Shown: one piece after another, positions 7,840 through 16,900 of the stretch
Numbering within the stretch: position 1 is the first letter of the stretch
How the letters are laid out: the number at the start of each line of letters is the position of its first letter
Position numbers and translations under genes: made by a program
Notes under the pieces: generated by a model
What the model was told of the DNA's origin: nothing
Database searches by the model: none
What the model saw: only the letters and a program-made list of their open reading frames with translations
Assembly (NCBI RefSeq): GCF_014645815.1
Contig: NZ_BMML01000017.1
Coordinates: forward strand, 124,001 to 188,000
From: Streptomyces fuscichromogenes
GTDB lineage: Bacteria > Actinomycetota > Actinomycetes > Streptomycetales > Streptomycetaceae
Length of the DNA: 64,000 nucleotides
Direction of reading: 5' to 3'

Positions 7840-9606
7840 ATGTCGGTGAGCGCGAGACCCACCCGGAGACAGGTGCTGGGCACCACGGCGGCGACGGGGC
7901 TCGCCCTCGCCGCCGGGGCGCACGGCGTGGCGGCCGGTGCCGATCTGCCGGTGCTCGGCACGTACGACGTCGTGGTCGTCGGCGCGGGGGCCGCCGGCAT
8001 GACCGCCGCGCTCACCGCCGCCACGCAGGGGCTCAGCTGCGTGGTGGTGGAGAAGGCGCCGACCTTCGGCGGCTCGGCGGCCCGGTCCGGCTCCGGGATC
8101 TGGATCCCCAACAACTCCGTCATCCTGGCCGCCGGGGTGCCCGACACCCCCGCCAAGGCCGCCGCCTACCTCGCCGCGGTGGTCGGCTCCGACGTCCCCG
8201 CCGCCCGGCAGCAGGCGTTCCTCGCGCACGGCCCGGCCATGCTGACGCAGGTCATGGCGGCCAGCCCGCTGCGCTTCCGCTGGATGGAGGGGTACAGCGA
8301 CTACTACCCCGAACTGCCCGGCGGCCTCCCGAACGGCCGCTCCATCGAACCCGCCCAGTTCGACGGCAACCTGCTCGGCGCCGAACTGGCCCACCTGAAC
8401 CCGCCGTACCTCCAGGTCCCGTCCGGAATGGTCGTGTTCAGCGCCGACTACAAGTGGCTGGCGCTGGCGGCCGTCAGTGTCAAGGGCGCCGCCGTCGCCA
8501 CCGAGTGCCTGGCCCGCGGGACCCAGGCCGCGCTGCTCGGGCAGACTCCGCTCACCATGGGGCAGTCGCTGGCGGCCGGGCTGCGCAAGGGGCTGCTGGA
8601 CGCGGGGGTGCCGGTGTGGCTGAACACCCCGCTGACCGGCCTCTACCAGGAGAGCGGGGCCGTGACCGGGGCGGTGGTGACCCAGGGCGGCACCGCCGGG
8701 CTGGTGCGGGCCCGGCGCGGGGTGGTCGTCGGGTCCGGCGGCTTCGAGCACAACGCGGCCATGCGGGCGCAGTACCAGCGGCAGCCGATCGGCACCGACT
8801 GGACCGTCGGCGCGAAGGAGAACACCGGGGACGGGATCCGGGCCGGGGCGGCGGCCGGCGGCGCGCTCGCGCTGATGGACGACGCCTGGTGGGGCCCGGC
8901 GATCCCGCTCCCCGGCGACCCGTACTTCTGCCTCGCCGAACGCACTCTCCCCGGCGGCCTGATGATCAATGCTGCGGGCCGGAGGTTCGTCGACGAGGCG
9001 GCCCCCTACAGCGACGTCGTCCACGTCATGTACGACCGGAACCCGACCGACCCCGACATCCCGGCGTGGCTGGTCGTCGACCAGAACTACCGCAACCGGT
9101 ACCTGTTCCGGGACGTCGCCCCGACCTTCGTGCTCCCCGACGCCTGGTACGCCTCCGGCGCCGTCTGCAAGGCCTGGACCTGGGACGCCCTCGCCGCCGC
9201 CGTCGGCGTCCCGGCCGCCGCCCTGCGCACCACCGTCGACCGCTTCAACTCCCTGGCGGCGACCGGGAAGGACACCGACTTCAAGCGCGGCGACAGCGCC
9301 TACGACCACTACTACACGGACCCGTCCGTACTCCCCGACTCCTGCCTGGCCCCCCTGTGGCTGCCGCCGTACTACGCCTTCCGGATCGTGCCGGGCGACC
9401 TGGGGACGAAGGGCGGACTGGTGACCGACGAACGGGCGCGGGTGCTGCGGGGTGACGGGTCCGTGATCAGCGGGCTGTACGCGGCCGGGAACGCGAGTGC
9501 CGCGGTGATGGGGCACAGTTATGCGGGCGCCGGGTCGACCATCGGCCCCGCCATGACGTTCGGGTACATCGCGGCGATGGATCTCGCCGGGGCGTTCCCG
9601 GCGTGA
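7840..9606 (+). CDS. Tat-exported FAD-dependent dehydrogenase (3-ketosteroid dehydrogenase/fumarate reductase-like)
   Basis: A 588-residue flavoprotein. A twin-arginine signal TRRQVLGTTAATGLALAAGA occupies residues ~6-30, followed by the FAD dinucleotide motif DVVVVGAGAAGMTAAL and EKAPTFGGSAARSGSG. This is the FAD_binding_2 architecture shared by KstD-type 3-ketosteroid delta1-dehydrogenases and fumarate reductase flavoproteins. The C-terminal FAD-contacting segment is ISGLYAAGNASAAVMGHSYAGAG. The Tat signal predicts export of the folded, FAD-loaded protein, unusual for KstD enzymes, which are typically cytoplasmic or membrane-associated. ATG 7840 follows GGAGGGA. No steroid catabolism genes are nearby, so the substrate is open. 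Confidence 0.85.
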   Translation: MSVSARPTRRQVLGTTAATGLALAAGAHGVAAGADLPVLGTYDVVVVGAGAAGMTAALTAATQGLSCVVVEKAPTFGGSAARSGSGIWIPNNSVILAAGVPDTPAKAAAYLAAVVGSDVPAARQQAFLAHGPAMLTQVMAASPLRFRWMEGYSDYYPELPGGLPNGRSIEPAQFDGNLLGAELAHLNPPYLQVPSGMVVFSADYKWLALAAVSVKGAAVATECLARGTQAALLGQTPLTMGQSLAAGLRKGLLDAGVPVWLNTPLTGLYQESGAVTGAVVTQGGTAGLVRARRGVVVGSGGFEHNAAMRAQYQRQPIGTDWTVGAKENTGDGIRAGAAAGGALALMDDAWWGPAIPLPGDPYFCLAERTLPGGLMINAAGRRFVDEAAPYSDVVHVMYDRNPTDPDIPAWLVVDQNYRNRYLFRDVAPTFVLPDAWYASGAVCKAWTWDALAAAVGVPAAALRTTVDRFNSLAATGKDTDFKRGDSAYDHYYTDPSVLPDSCLAPLWLPPYYAFRIVPGDLGTKGGLVTDERARVLRGDGSVISGLYAAGNASAAVMGHSYAGAGSTIGPAMTFGYIAAMDLAGAFPA

Positions 9607-9610
9607 CCCG

Positions 9611-10276
9611 CTACCCGGCCACCGGTGAGGCCGCGGGGCGGCGGGCCGCCAGGAGGAAGGCCTGCGGGCTCGTCTCCCCGAGCGCCTCGTCCCGTTCCCG
9701 GACCGTCGTGGAGCGGAGGGCGAAGCCCGCGTCCCCAAGCAGCTCCGCCATCCGCTCCGGCCGCCGCCGCAGGAAGTCCAGCGTCACCGGATGCCCCCAC
9801 GGCTCCTCCAGCCGCCGGGCCACGTCCCCCACCTGGAACGCGAGGAGCAGATGGCCCCCCGGCCGCAGCACCCTCGCGAACTCCCCGAACAGCTCCGGCA
9901 GCCGGTCGTCCGGCGTGTGGATGGACGAGTACCAGCACACCACCCCGGCCAAGGCCTCGTCCGGCAGGTCCAGTTCCAGCATCGAGCCCGGCACGAAGCG
10001 CAGGTCCGGGTTCTCGCGGCGGGCCACGGCGAGCATCGACTCCGACAGGTCCAGGCCGAACACGGACAGGCCCAGGGCGGCGAGGCGGGCGGTGGTCCGG
10101 CCGGGGCCGCAGCCCAGGTCGGCCACCTCGCCGCCGGCGCCGACCAGCTCGGCGTAGGTGGCCAGCAGGGCGCGCTCCAGGGGCCGGTGGGTGAGCTCGG
10201 CGCGGAAGTGGTCGGCGTAGTCGTCGGCGATCGTGTCGTAGAAGGTACGGGTGGCGGCGAGGAAGTCGGCGGTCAT
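9611..10276 (-). CDS. Class I SAM-dependent methyltransferase
   Basis: A 221-residue enzyme with motif I VADLGCGPGRTTARL, motif II-type acidic loop FGLDLSESML, and motif IV/V segments LAGVVCWYSSIH and VLRPGGHLLLAF. It is a small-molecule methyltransferase of the Methyltransf_11/25 type; the substrate cannot be read. The ATG at 10276 begins MTADFLAATRTFYD; the longer frame upstream is non-coding. It is convergent with the flavoprotein gene, with only 4 bp between stops. Confidence 0.85.
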   Translation of the reverse strand: MTADFLAATRTFYDTIADDYADHFRAELTHRPLERALLATYAELVGAGGEVADLGCGPGRTTARLAALGLSVFGLDLSESMLAVARRENPDLRFVPGSMLELDLPDEALAGVVCWYSSIHTPDDRLPELFGEFARVLRPGGHLLLAFQVGDVARRLEEPWGHPVTLDFLRRRPERMAELLGDAGFALRSTTVRERDEALGETSPQAFLLAARRPAASPVAG

Positions 10277-10691
10277 GCCCGCGGACCCTAACGTCCGGCA
10301 CTGACAACGCCCGCCCGATGCGGCGGTCGCCGAGCGTGGCGCCGGGTGTGCCGTCGGTGACCGGCGGGGCGGTTCCCCGGTGATCCGGGCAGGGGAGGGG
10401 CTTGTGGGTCCGGGCCGCGCATTCGGGGGACGGCTGCGCATCTCGCCGTAAGCGGCGGAAGGGTTAAGGCGGGGCCAAGGGGATAAACCGTCGAACTGAA
10501 CCCCCGGGGGCCGCCTGGCGTATCGCGGGGGTGTTCCGCACTTCTGCGGGGCGCGGCTGTCCCGCACCACGTTCGTGCTGGTCGTGAAGCACATTCGGGC
10601 GGCAGCGCAAAGGCAGGAGCCCCGTCGCCGGATGGCGCGGGGCTCCTTGGGTACTGCACTCAGTCTGCGATCAGACTTGGTTTGTCTGGGA
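10277..10691. other. Intergenic region between methyltransferase and cold-shock gene
   Basis: About 415 bp without a convincing gene on either strand. It holds the cold-shock terminator at 10615-10647 and several GC-rich inverted repeats. The stretch around 10460-10610 shows no tRNA-like or recognisable ncRNA pattern. Confidence 0.4.
10615..10647 (-). terminator. Strong hairpin terminator downstream of the cold-shock gene
   Basis: A perfect 10-bp stem AGGAGCCCCG/CGGGGCTCCT (10615-10624 with 10638-10647) is extended inward by CGCC/GGCG (10626-10629 with 10634-10637) around a 4-nt loop, with one bulged base. It lies 45 bp past the cold-shock stop. Confidence 0.75.
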
Positions 10692-10895
10692 TCAGACGGG
10701 GGTGACGTTCTCCGCCTGCGGACCCTTCGGGCCCTGCGTGACGTCGAAGCTCACCTGCTGGTTCTCCTCGAGGGAGCGGAACCCGCTGGCGTTGATCGCG
10801 GAGTAGTGGACGAAGACGTCGGGGCCGCCGCCTTCCTGGGCGATGAAGCCAAAGCCCTTTTCGGCGTTGAACCACTTCACGGTTCCGGTAGCCAT
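10692..10895 (-). CDS. Cold-shock protein, CspA family
   Basis: A 67-residue single OB-fold protein with RNP1 KGFGFI and RNP2 VFVHYS, the standard nucleic-acid-binding surface of CspA proteins. It acts as an RNA chaperone or antiterminator in the cytoplasm. The ATG at 10895 has a perfect AAGGAGG just upstream. That RBS sits inside a 5-bp stem (see 10897-10911), and the 5' intergenic region is long (about 300 bp, shared with mqnA), as in regulated csp genes. Synteny with mqnA agrees with the scoF-like gene next to mqnA in S. coelicolor. Confidence 0.97.
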   Translation of the reverse strand: MATGTVKWFNAEKGFGFIAQEGGGPDVFVHYSAINASGFRSLEENQQVSFDVTQGPKGPQAENVTPV

Positions 10896-10896
10896 A

Positions 10897-10911
10897 AGCC
10901 CTCCTTGGGCT
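10897..10911 (-). promoter_or_regulatory. Hairpin that contains the cold-shock gene RBS
   Basis: On the transcript, AGCCC-AAGGA-GGGCU forms a 5-bp stem and 5-nt loop. The anti-SD bases AAGGAGG lie in the loop and 3' arm, ending immediately before the ATG. This could modulate initiation with temperature. Confidence 0.45.
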
Positions 10912-11201
10912 CAAAAGGGTCGCCCTGCTCCAGAACCTGCAAGTGTGAAAACAAACTAAGTGCCGCACAACTGCATATGTCTGAAAACGACGAGAGCCCG
11001 CGGTTACATGCTCCGCAGGCTCTGTACTGCAAGGGAAACCAAACTGCAACTTGCGGCGAGCCTAGCATGTGGGCAGCGGAAAGCAACAGAGGCCAAGATC
11101 ACGTCACCCGGACGTTTGAATGCCCCCGGGGGTGCGTTGACCGTACGGATGGTCGAGGCACCAAGGGAGGGGGCGGTCCCAGCACGGTACCCCATGGGGT
11201 C

Positions 11202-11207
11202 TAGTCT
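11202..11207 (+). promoter_or_regulatory. Candidate -10 box for a leaderless mqnA transcript
   Basis: TAGTCT ends 6 nt before the mqnA GTG (11214) and there is no Shine-Dalgarno between them. This is the geometry of leaderless Streptomyces mRNAs. No clear -35 is seen. Confidence 0.4.
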
Positions 11208-11213
11208 CGCGAT

Positions 11214-12065
11214 GTGGACAATTCTCGCACCCGGCCGCGCGTCGGCCACATCCAGTTCCTGAACTGCCTGCCCCTCTACTGGGGGCTCGCGAGAACCGGC
11301 ACCCTCCTCGACTTCGAGCTGACCAAGGACACCCCTGAGAAGCTGAGCGAGCAGCTGGTGCGCGGTGACCTCGACATCGGGCCCATCACCCTCGTCGAGT
11401 TCCTGCGCAACGCCGACGACCTGGTCGCCTTCCCGGACATCGCCGTCGGCTGCGACGGCCCCGTGATGTCCTGCGTGATCGTCTCGCAGGTGCCGCTGGA
11501 CCAGCTGGACGGCCGCCGGGTCGCCCTCGGCTCCACCTCGCGCACCTCGGTCCGGCTGGCCCAGCTGCTGCTCGCCGACCGCTACGGCGTCCGGCCCGAC
11601 TACTACACCTGCCCGCCCGACCTCAGCCTGATGATGCAGGAGGCGGACGCGGCGGTACTCATCGGCGACGCGGCCCTGCGCGCCAACCTGCTGGACGGCC
11701 CGCGCTACGGCCTGGAGGTCCACGACCTCGGCGCGCTGTGGAAGGAGTGGACGGGCCTGCCGTTCGTCTTCGCGGTGTGGGCGGCGCGCCGGGACTACCT
11801 GGAGCGCGAACCGCACATCACCCGCGAGGTGCACAGCGCCTTCCTGGACTCCCGCAACCTCTCCCTGGAGGAGGTCGCCAAGGTCGCCGAACAGGCCGCC
11901 CGCTGGGAGGCCTTCGACGAGGCGACCCTGGCCCAGTACTTCACCACCCTCGACTTCAGCTTCGGCGCGCCCCAGCTGGCGGCGGTGACGGAGTTCGCCC
12001 GCCGGGTGGGCCCGACGACGGGCTTCGCGGCGGACGTGAGGGTCGACCTGCTGAGCGCCCCGTAA
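11214..12065 (+). CDS. mqnA: Chorismate dehydratase MqnA (futalosine menaquinone pathway)
   Basis: A 283-residue periplasmic-binding-protein-fold enzyme that dehydrates chorismate to 3-[(1-carboxyvinyl)oxy]benzoate, the first step of the futalosine route to menaquinone. The opening VGHIQFLNCLPLYWGL, GDLDIGPITLVEFL, LGSTSRTSVRLAQLLL and WTGLPFVFAVWA are the conserved MqnA segments. The length is normal. It starts at GTG 11214 without an SD and is likely leaderless. Its last codons and TAA stop fall inside the loop of a repeated palindrome (12055-12072). The partner mqnC and menG lie further along this window rather than adjacent. Confidence 0.95.
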   Translation: MDNSRTRPRVGHIQFLNCLPLYWGLARTGTLLDFELTKDTPEKLSEQLVRGDLDIGPITLVEFLRNADDLVAFPDIAVGCDGPVMSCVIVSQVPLDQLDGRRVALGSTSRTSVRLAQLLLADRYGVRPDYYTCPPDLSLMMQEADAAVLIGDAALRANLLDGPRYGLEVHDLGALWKEWTGLPFVFAVWAARRDYLEREPHITREVHSAFLDSRNLSLEEVAKVAEQAARWEAFDEATLAQYFTTLDFSFGAPQLAAVTEFARRVGPTTGFAADVRVDLLSAP

Positions 12066-12100
12066 GGGGCGCGGGGAACTGCGCGACCAGCCCCCACCGG
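12055..12100 (+). repeat. Interspersed palindromic repeat, copy 1 (overlaps mqnA stop)
   Basis: A GCGCCCC-GTAA-GGGGCGC hairpin (12055-12072) is followed by the conserved tail GGGGAACTGCGCGACCAGCC. The mqnA TAA is in the loop. Related copies are at 37101-37136 and 45082-45150. It probably also serves as the mqnA terminator. Confidence 0.7.
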
Positions 12101-12171
12101 CCCGCGGCGGACGAACTGCCGGACTCCCGGAGCGAATAGGCTGCGGCTGAACTCTCTGGGGGTGGGGGCGC

Positions 12172-13926
12172 ATGCAGAAGCTCGCGGGTGACGAACCGGC
12201 GGCCGTCGGACCGTACCGGCTGCTCGGCCGGCTCGGCTCCGGCGGCATGGGCCGCGTCTATCTCGGCCGTTCGGCCGGCGGCCGCACCGTCGCCGTGAAG
12301 ATCGTGCACCCGCACCTCGCGCTGGACGAGGAGTTCCGCGCCCGCTTCCGCCGCGAGGTGGCGGCGGCCCGGCGGGTCGGCGGCGCCTGGACGGCCCCCG
12401 TCCTGGACGCCGACCCGGACGCGCCCGTGCCCTGGGTCGCCACCGCCTACGCGGCCGGTCCCTCCCTGACCGCCGCCGTGACCGACGGCGGCCCGCTGCC
12501 CGCGCACACGGTACGGGCGCTGGGCGCGGGGCTGGCCGAGGCGCTGGCGGCGGTGCACGAACTGGGCCTGGTGCACCGGGACGTGAAGCCGTCGAACGTC
12601 CTGCTGACCCTGGACGGCCCGCTGCTCATCGACTTCGGCATCGCGCGGGCCACGGACGGCACCGCCTCGCTGACGTCGTCGGGGGTCTCGATCGGGTCGC
12701 CGGGGTACATGTCGCCCGAGCAGATCCTGGGCAAGGGTGTCACGGGCGCCGCGGACGTGTTCTCGCTGGGCGCGGTGCTGGCGTACGCGGCGAACGGGGA
12801 GCCGCCGTTCCCGGGCGACTCCTCGGCCGCGCTGCTCTACAAGGTCGTCCACGAGGAGCCGGAACTCGGCTCGCTGAGCGGTGAGTTGCGAGAGGTCGCC
12901 GAGGCGTGCCTGGCCAAGGAGGCGGGGCGGCGGCCCGGCCCGGCACAGGTGGCGCGGCGGCTGGCTCCGCAGGGGGCCGCGCGGCTGGTGACGGGCGGGT
13001 GGCTGCCGGGGGCGCTGGTGGAGCGGGTGAGCCGGAGCGCGGTGGAGGTGCTGAACCTGGAGGTGACGGAGGCCGCGGGGGTGGGGGCGCCGCCGGGGGC
13101 TCCGCCCGAGCCGGGGTCGGGGCCGGGGTCGGGGCCGGTGTCAGGGCCGGTGGAGTTCACTGCCTCGTCCGTGGGCGGGGAGTTCGGTCCGGCGCCCGCG
13201 GTGCCGCCCGCGGTCGTGCCGCAGCTGCCGACGGTGCCGCCCACGGCCGTACCGGACCTGCCCGCGGTGCCGCCCACGGTCGTACCGGAGCCGCGGGATG
13301 CCGTGCCGTCGGGGCCCGGGAAGCTGTCCGTGAGCGTCGCCGCGACCGCCGTACCGGCGGGGGAGGGCGGGCGTGGGCGCCGGGTGAGCTGCACGGTCGC
13401 GCTCGCGGTGGCCGGGGCGCTGGCGGTGGTCACCGTCGGGGTGGGGTTCCTGGTGAAACCGCTCCTCGGGTCCGGAGGCGACGCGGCGAGCAACGACGCG
13501 GGCTCCGCAGCCAAGTCGCCGTCGGCGTCCGCGTCGTCCACGTCGCCGGCCTCGTCCGCGTCCGGCGGCGGGGTGATCCCGGCCGCCTACCTCGGCACCT
13601 GGCAGGGCACGGCCACCGCCCTGTCCGGCAACCTGCCCATCGGCACCTTCCGGGTCACCGTCGAGCAGGCGGCCGTCGGCAGGGAACTGGGCCGGCTGCG
13701 GCAGACCGACCAGCTGGGCGGGGTCTGCACGGACATCCTGACCCTCAGATCGGTGACGGCCGCCAAGCTCGTCGCCTCCTCGACCGGCGCCGAGGGCAAC
13801 CACGACGGCTGCGACCCCGGCACCAACACGGTCTACCTGACCCCGAGCCACGGCGACCTCGTCTACACGTCGGACAGCTCGGCCGAGGGGAACCCGGTGG
13901 CGGTGATGTCGAAGGCGGGGGGCTGA
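12172..13926 (+). CDS. Membrane-anchored serine/threonine protein kinase (PknB-like)
   Basis: A 584-residue Hanks-type kinase. Visible are the glycine loop LGSGGMGRVY (21-30), catalytic Lys43 in AVKIV, HRDVKPSN (Asp137), DFG (154-156) and the activation-loop region GSPGYMSPEQ. A Pro/Val-rich juxtamembrane linker (about 290-400) has repeated VPPTxVP elements, then one TM helix (about 406-428), a Ser/Ala linker and an extracellular domain of ~120 residues starting AAYLGTWQGTATAL. That domain is not PASTA. The ectodomain probably senses an extracellular signal. A -10-like TAGGCT lies about 35 nt before the ATG. It is convergent with the EccC gene. Confidence 0.93.
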   Translation: MQKLAGDEPAAVGPYRLLGRLGSGGMGRVYLGRSAGGRTVAVKIVHPHLALDEEFRARFRREVAAARRVGGAWTAPVLDADPDAPVPWVATAYAAGPSLTAAVTDGGPLPAHTVRALGAGLAEALAAVHELGLVHRDVKPSNVLLTLDGPLLIDFGIARATDGTASLTSSGVSIGSPGYMSPEQILGKGVTGAADVFSLGAVLAYAANGEPPFPGDSSAALLYKVVHEEPELGSLSGELREVAEACLAKEAGRRPGPAQVARRLAPQGAARLVTGGWLPGALVERVSRSAVEVLNLEVTEAAGVGAPPGAPPEPGSGPGSGPVSGPVEFTASSVGGEFGPAPAVPPAVVPQLPTVPPTAVPDLPAVPPTVVPEPRDAVPSGPGKLSVSVAATAVPAGEGGRGRRVSCTVALAVAGALAVVTVGVGFLVKPLLGSGGDAASNDAGSAAKSPSASASSTSPASSASGGGVIPAAYLGTWQGTATALSGNLPIGTFRVTVEQAAVGRELGRLRQTDQLGGVCTDILTLRSVTAAKLVASSTGAEGNHDGCDPGTNTVYLTPSHGDLVYTSDSSAEGNPVAVMSKAGG

Positions 13927-13967
13927 GGACTCCCGGGTCCCCCGGCCTCCCCCGCCACTGCGGGCCG

Positions 13968-16900
13968 CTACTGCGGGGTCGTCACCGTGACGTGCTCCCC
14001 GCTGCCCAGGTGCAGCATGCCCTTGCCGGGCTGGATCGGCCCGCCCACCATGGCCCGGGTGGTCCGGATGCCGATCAGCTCGCCGGAGCCGGACTCCTGC
14101 GGGGAGAGCAGGATGCCGCGGCGGGCCTTCTTGGCGTCGACCTGCCAGCCGGAGAAGCCGTCGCAGATCTCGTCCTCGTCACCGGCGATGACGACGGCCA
14201 GCCCCTCCTCGGCGCCGCGCTCCACGATCCGCTTGAAGACCCCCTCGGCGTCGCAGTCGTCCAGCACCTCGGCGTCGTCGACGAGCACGACGACCGGATC
14301 CGCCGGGGTGGCGGTGTTCACGAGCTCCTCCAGCTCGTCCTCGTCCACGTCCCGCCCGGTGAAGACCTTCAACACGCCTTCCCGGCCCTCTAGTTCCCGC
14401 AGCGGCGACTGCCGGGGCGCGGCGACGACGATCCGTACGCCGTTGGCCAGGTAGGAGCGGGCGAAGCCCAACAGGGTCGTGGAGCGCCCGGACTTGGCGG
14501 GACCACCGATCACGAAGGCGGGCACGCCCTGCGCCAGGTCGGGTCCGAAGGCGGTCAGTTCGTCGCCGCCGACACCCACCAGGGCCCACAGCGGGGCGGC
14601 CGCCGCGGCCGGGTCGCGCATCGCCCAGGCGTCCTCGAAGGAGATCCGGCCGGGCAGCACGTCGACCCGGAACGGCCGCCGGGAACGCGGCACCTGGGCG
14701 TCCCGGACGTCCGCCGCCTCACCGATCGCGGCGATCGCCGCGGCCTGCCCCTGACCGGTGGTGTCCGCGGAGAGCAGCGCGAACTGCGTCTCGGCGGCCG
14801 TCTCCGCGCGGAAGGCCCGGCCGGGCGGGATCTCCTCGGGCACCTTGCGGGAGTTGATGTCCAGCATGGAGAAGTCGGCACGGTCGGCGAGCCGCAGACC
14901 GTACTTGTCCTCGGTGAGGGAGGAGATCCGGCCGGCCAGGATCTGCCGGTCACCGGTGAGGACGAGATGGATGCCGACGCTCGCGCCCTCCCGCATCATC
15001 ACCATGATCCGGTCGGTGAGGTCACCGTGGTTGATCTCGCCGAGGGTGGGCAGCCAGCCCTCCCAGCGGTCCAGGAGCAGCACGATGTGGGGCAGCCGCT
15101 CCGTCTCCGGCACGGCCGCCCGCTGCTCGCCGATGTCCGCGAAACCCCGGTCGGCCAACAGCTCCTGACGCCGGGACAGTTCACCCGTCAGCCGGGCCAT
15201 GAGCCGTTCCACCCGCTCGGTCTGGTTGCGGCCGACGACGGCACCGCAGTGCGGCAACCGGGCCAGCGCGTTCAGCGCGCCGTTGCCGCAGTCGATGCCG
15301 TAGAGGTGCACGTCCGCACAGGAGTTGGTGCGGGCCAGCGAACCGGCGATGGTGCGCAGCACCTGGGACCGTCCGGTGCGCGGGGCACCGGCGACGATCA
15401 GATGCCCGAAGGTCGCGAAGTCGACGGCGACCGCACGGCGGGCCTGGTCGGCGGGCAGGTCCTCGACGCCGTAGGCCGCGGCGGGCAGCGTGCCCTGTGC
15501 CCGGACGGCCGGTACGTCGTCGAGCAGCAGCATGTCGTCGAGGGCGGGCAGCCACGGCGAGTGCTGGGCCGGGATGGCGAGCGCGGTGTTGGCCTCGCGC
15601 ACGGCGTCGACGAGCACCTTCAGGTCGGTGATCTCGTCGTCCTCCTTGGTCTCGGACCTCGGCTTGCGCAGCGCGGCCCGCCCGAGGTCCTGCCAGGACA
15701 GCGCCCCGGCCCAGGGCGCGAGCGTGGCCGGGTCCGCGGCCCCCGGCCGCCTGCCCCCCACCCGCCCCGACTGGAACGGGACCAGCGAGGCGTGCCCCAG
15801 CCGGACGTACGCCCGGCCCGGAGTGCTCTTCGCGATGTGCCCGGCGTCGGGCGCGTCGATGACGTCGGTCGACTCACCGGCGTCGGTCACACGCAGCGCG
15901 ATCCGGAGGTTGGTGTTGGCGCGGATCTCTGGGGACACGACGCCGGAGGGCCGCTGGGTGGCGAGCAGCAGATGGATGCCGAGCGACCGCCCGCGCTGGG
16001 CGATGTTGACGAGTCCCGTGACGAAGTCGGGCAGATCGCGCACCATCGAGGCGAACTCGTCGATGACGATGAGCAGTCGGGGCACCGGCGCCCGGGACGG
16101 ATCCCTCCTGACCAGGTCCTGGTAGTCCTCGATGTCCTTGGCGTCGGCGGCGGCGAGGATGTGCTCGCGCCGCTTGAGCTCGGCCCCCAGCGACTCCAGG
16201 GCCCGCTCCACGAGGTGGGCGTCGAGGTCGGTGACCATGCCCACCGTGTGCGGCAGCTTGACGCAGTCCTTGAACGCCGAGCCGCCCTTGTAGTCGACCA
16301 GGACGAAGGTCATGTTCTCCGGGGTGTTCGCCACCGCCAGCGCGGCCACGATGGTCTGGAGCAGCTCGGACTTGCCGGAACCGGTGGTACCGGCGATGAG
16401 CCCGTGCGGCCCGTCGCGCCGCAGGTCGATGCCGAACGGGCCGTCGTACGACTCCCCGATGACCGCCGTCGTCGACTGCCCGCCCATCCGCCACCGCGCG
16501 GCGATCGCGTCCCGGGTGGGCGGCTCCAGCTGGAGCACGTCGAGCAGCCGGCTGGCGGCGGGCAGTGCGGAGTCCTCGCTCTCGCCGCTGATGTCCCGCA
16601 GCGGGGAGAGCGAGCGGGCGAGCCGCCCGCACCAGGCGGCGGAGACGAGGTCGGGCCGTACGTTCAGCTTGCGCAGCGCCCCGCTCTGCTCGACGCGCAG
16701 CCGCAACTCCAGCTCCTGCGGCCCCTGTTCCTCGCCGGCGCCGCCGGACCGGGGATGCCAGGCCTGGAAGGAGGGAAAGCCGCCGACGGCCTGCTGGACG
16801 ACGGGAGTCGCCGGGGCGGCCGCCTCCTTCCCGGCCCGTGGCTCGGCGACCACGACGCCCTGGCACTCGCCGGGCAGGAAGCGCTCCTCCTCGTCGAGGC

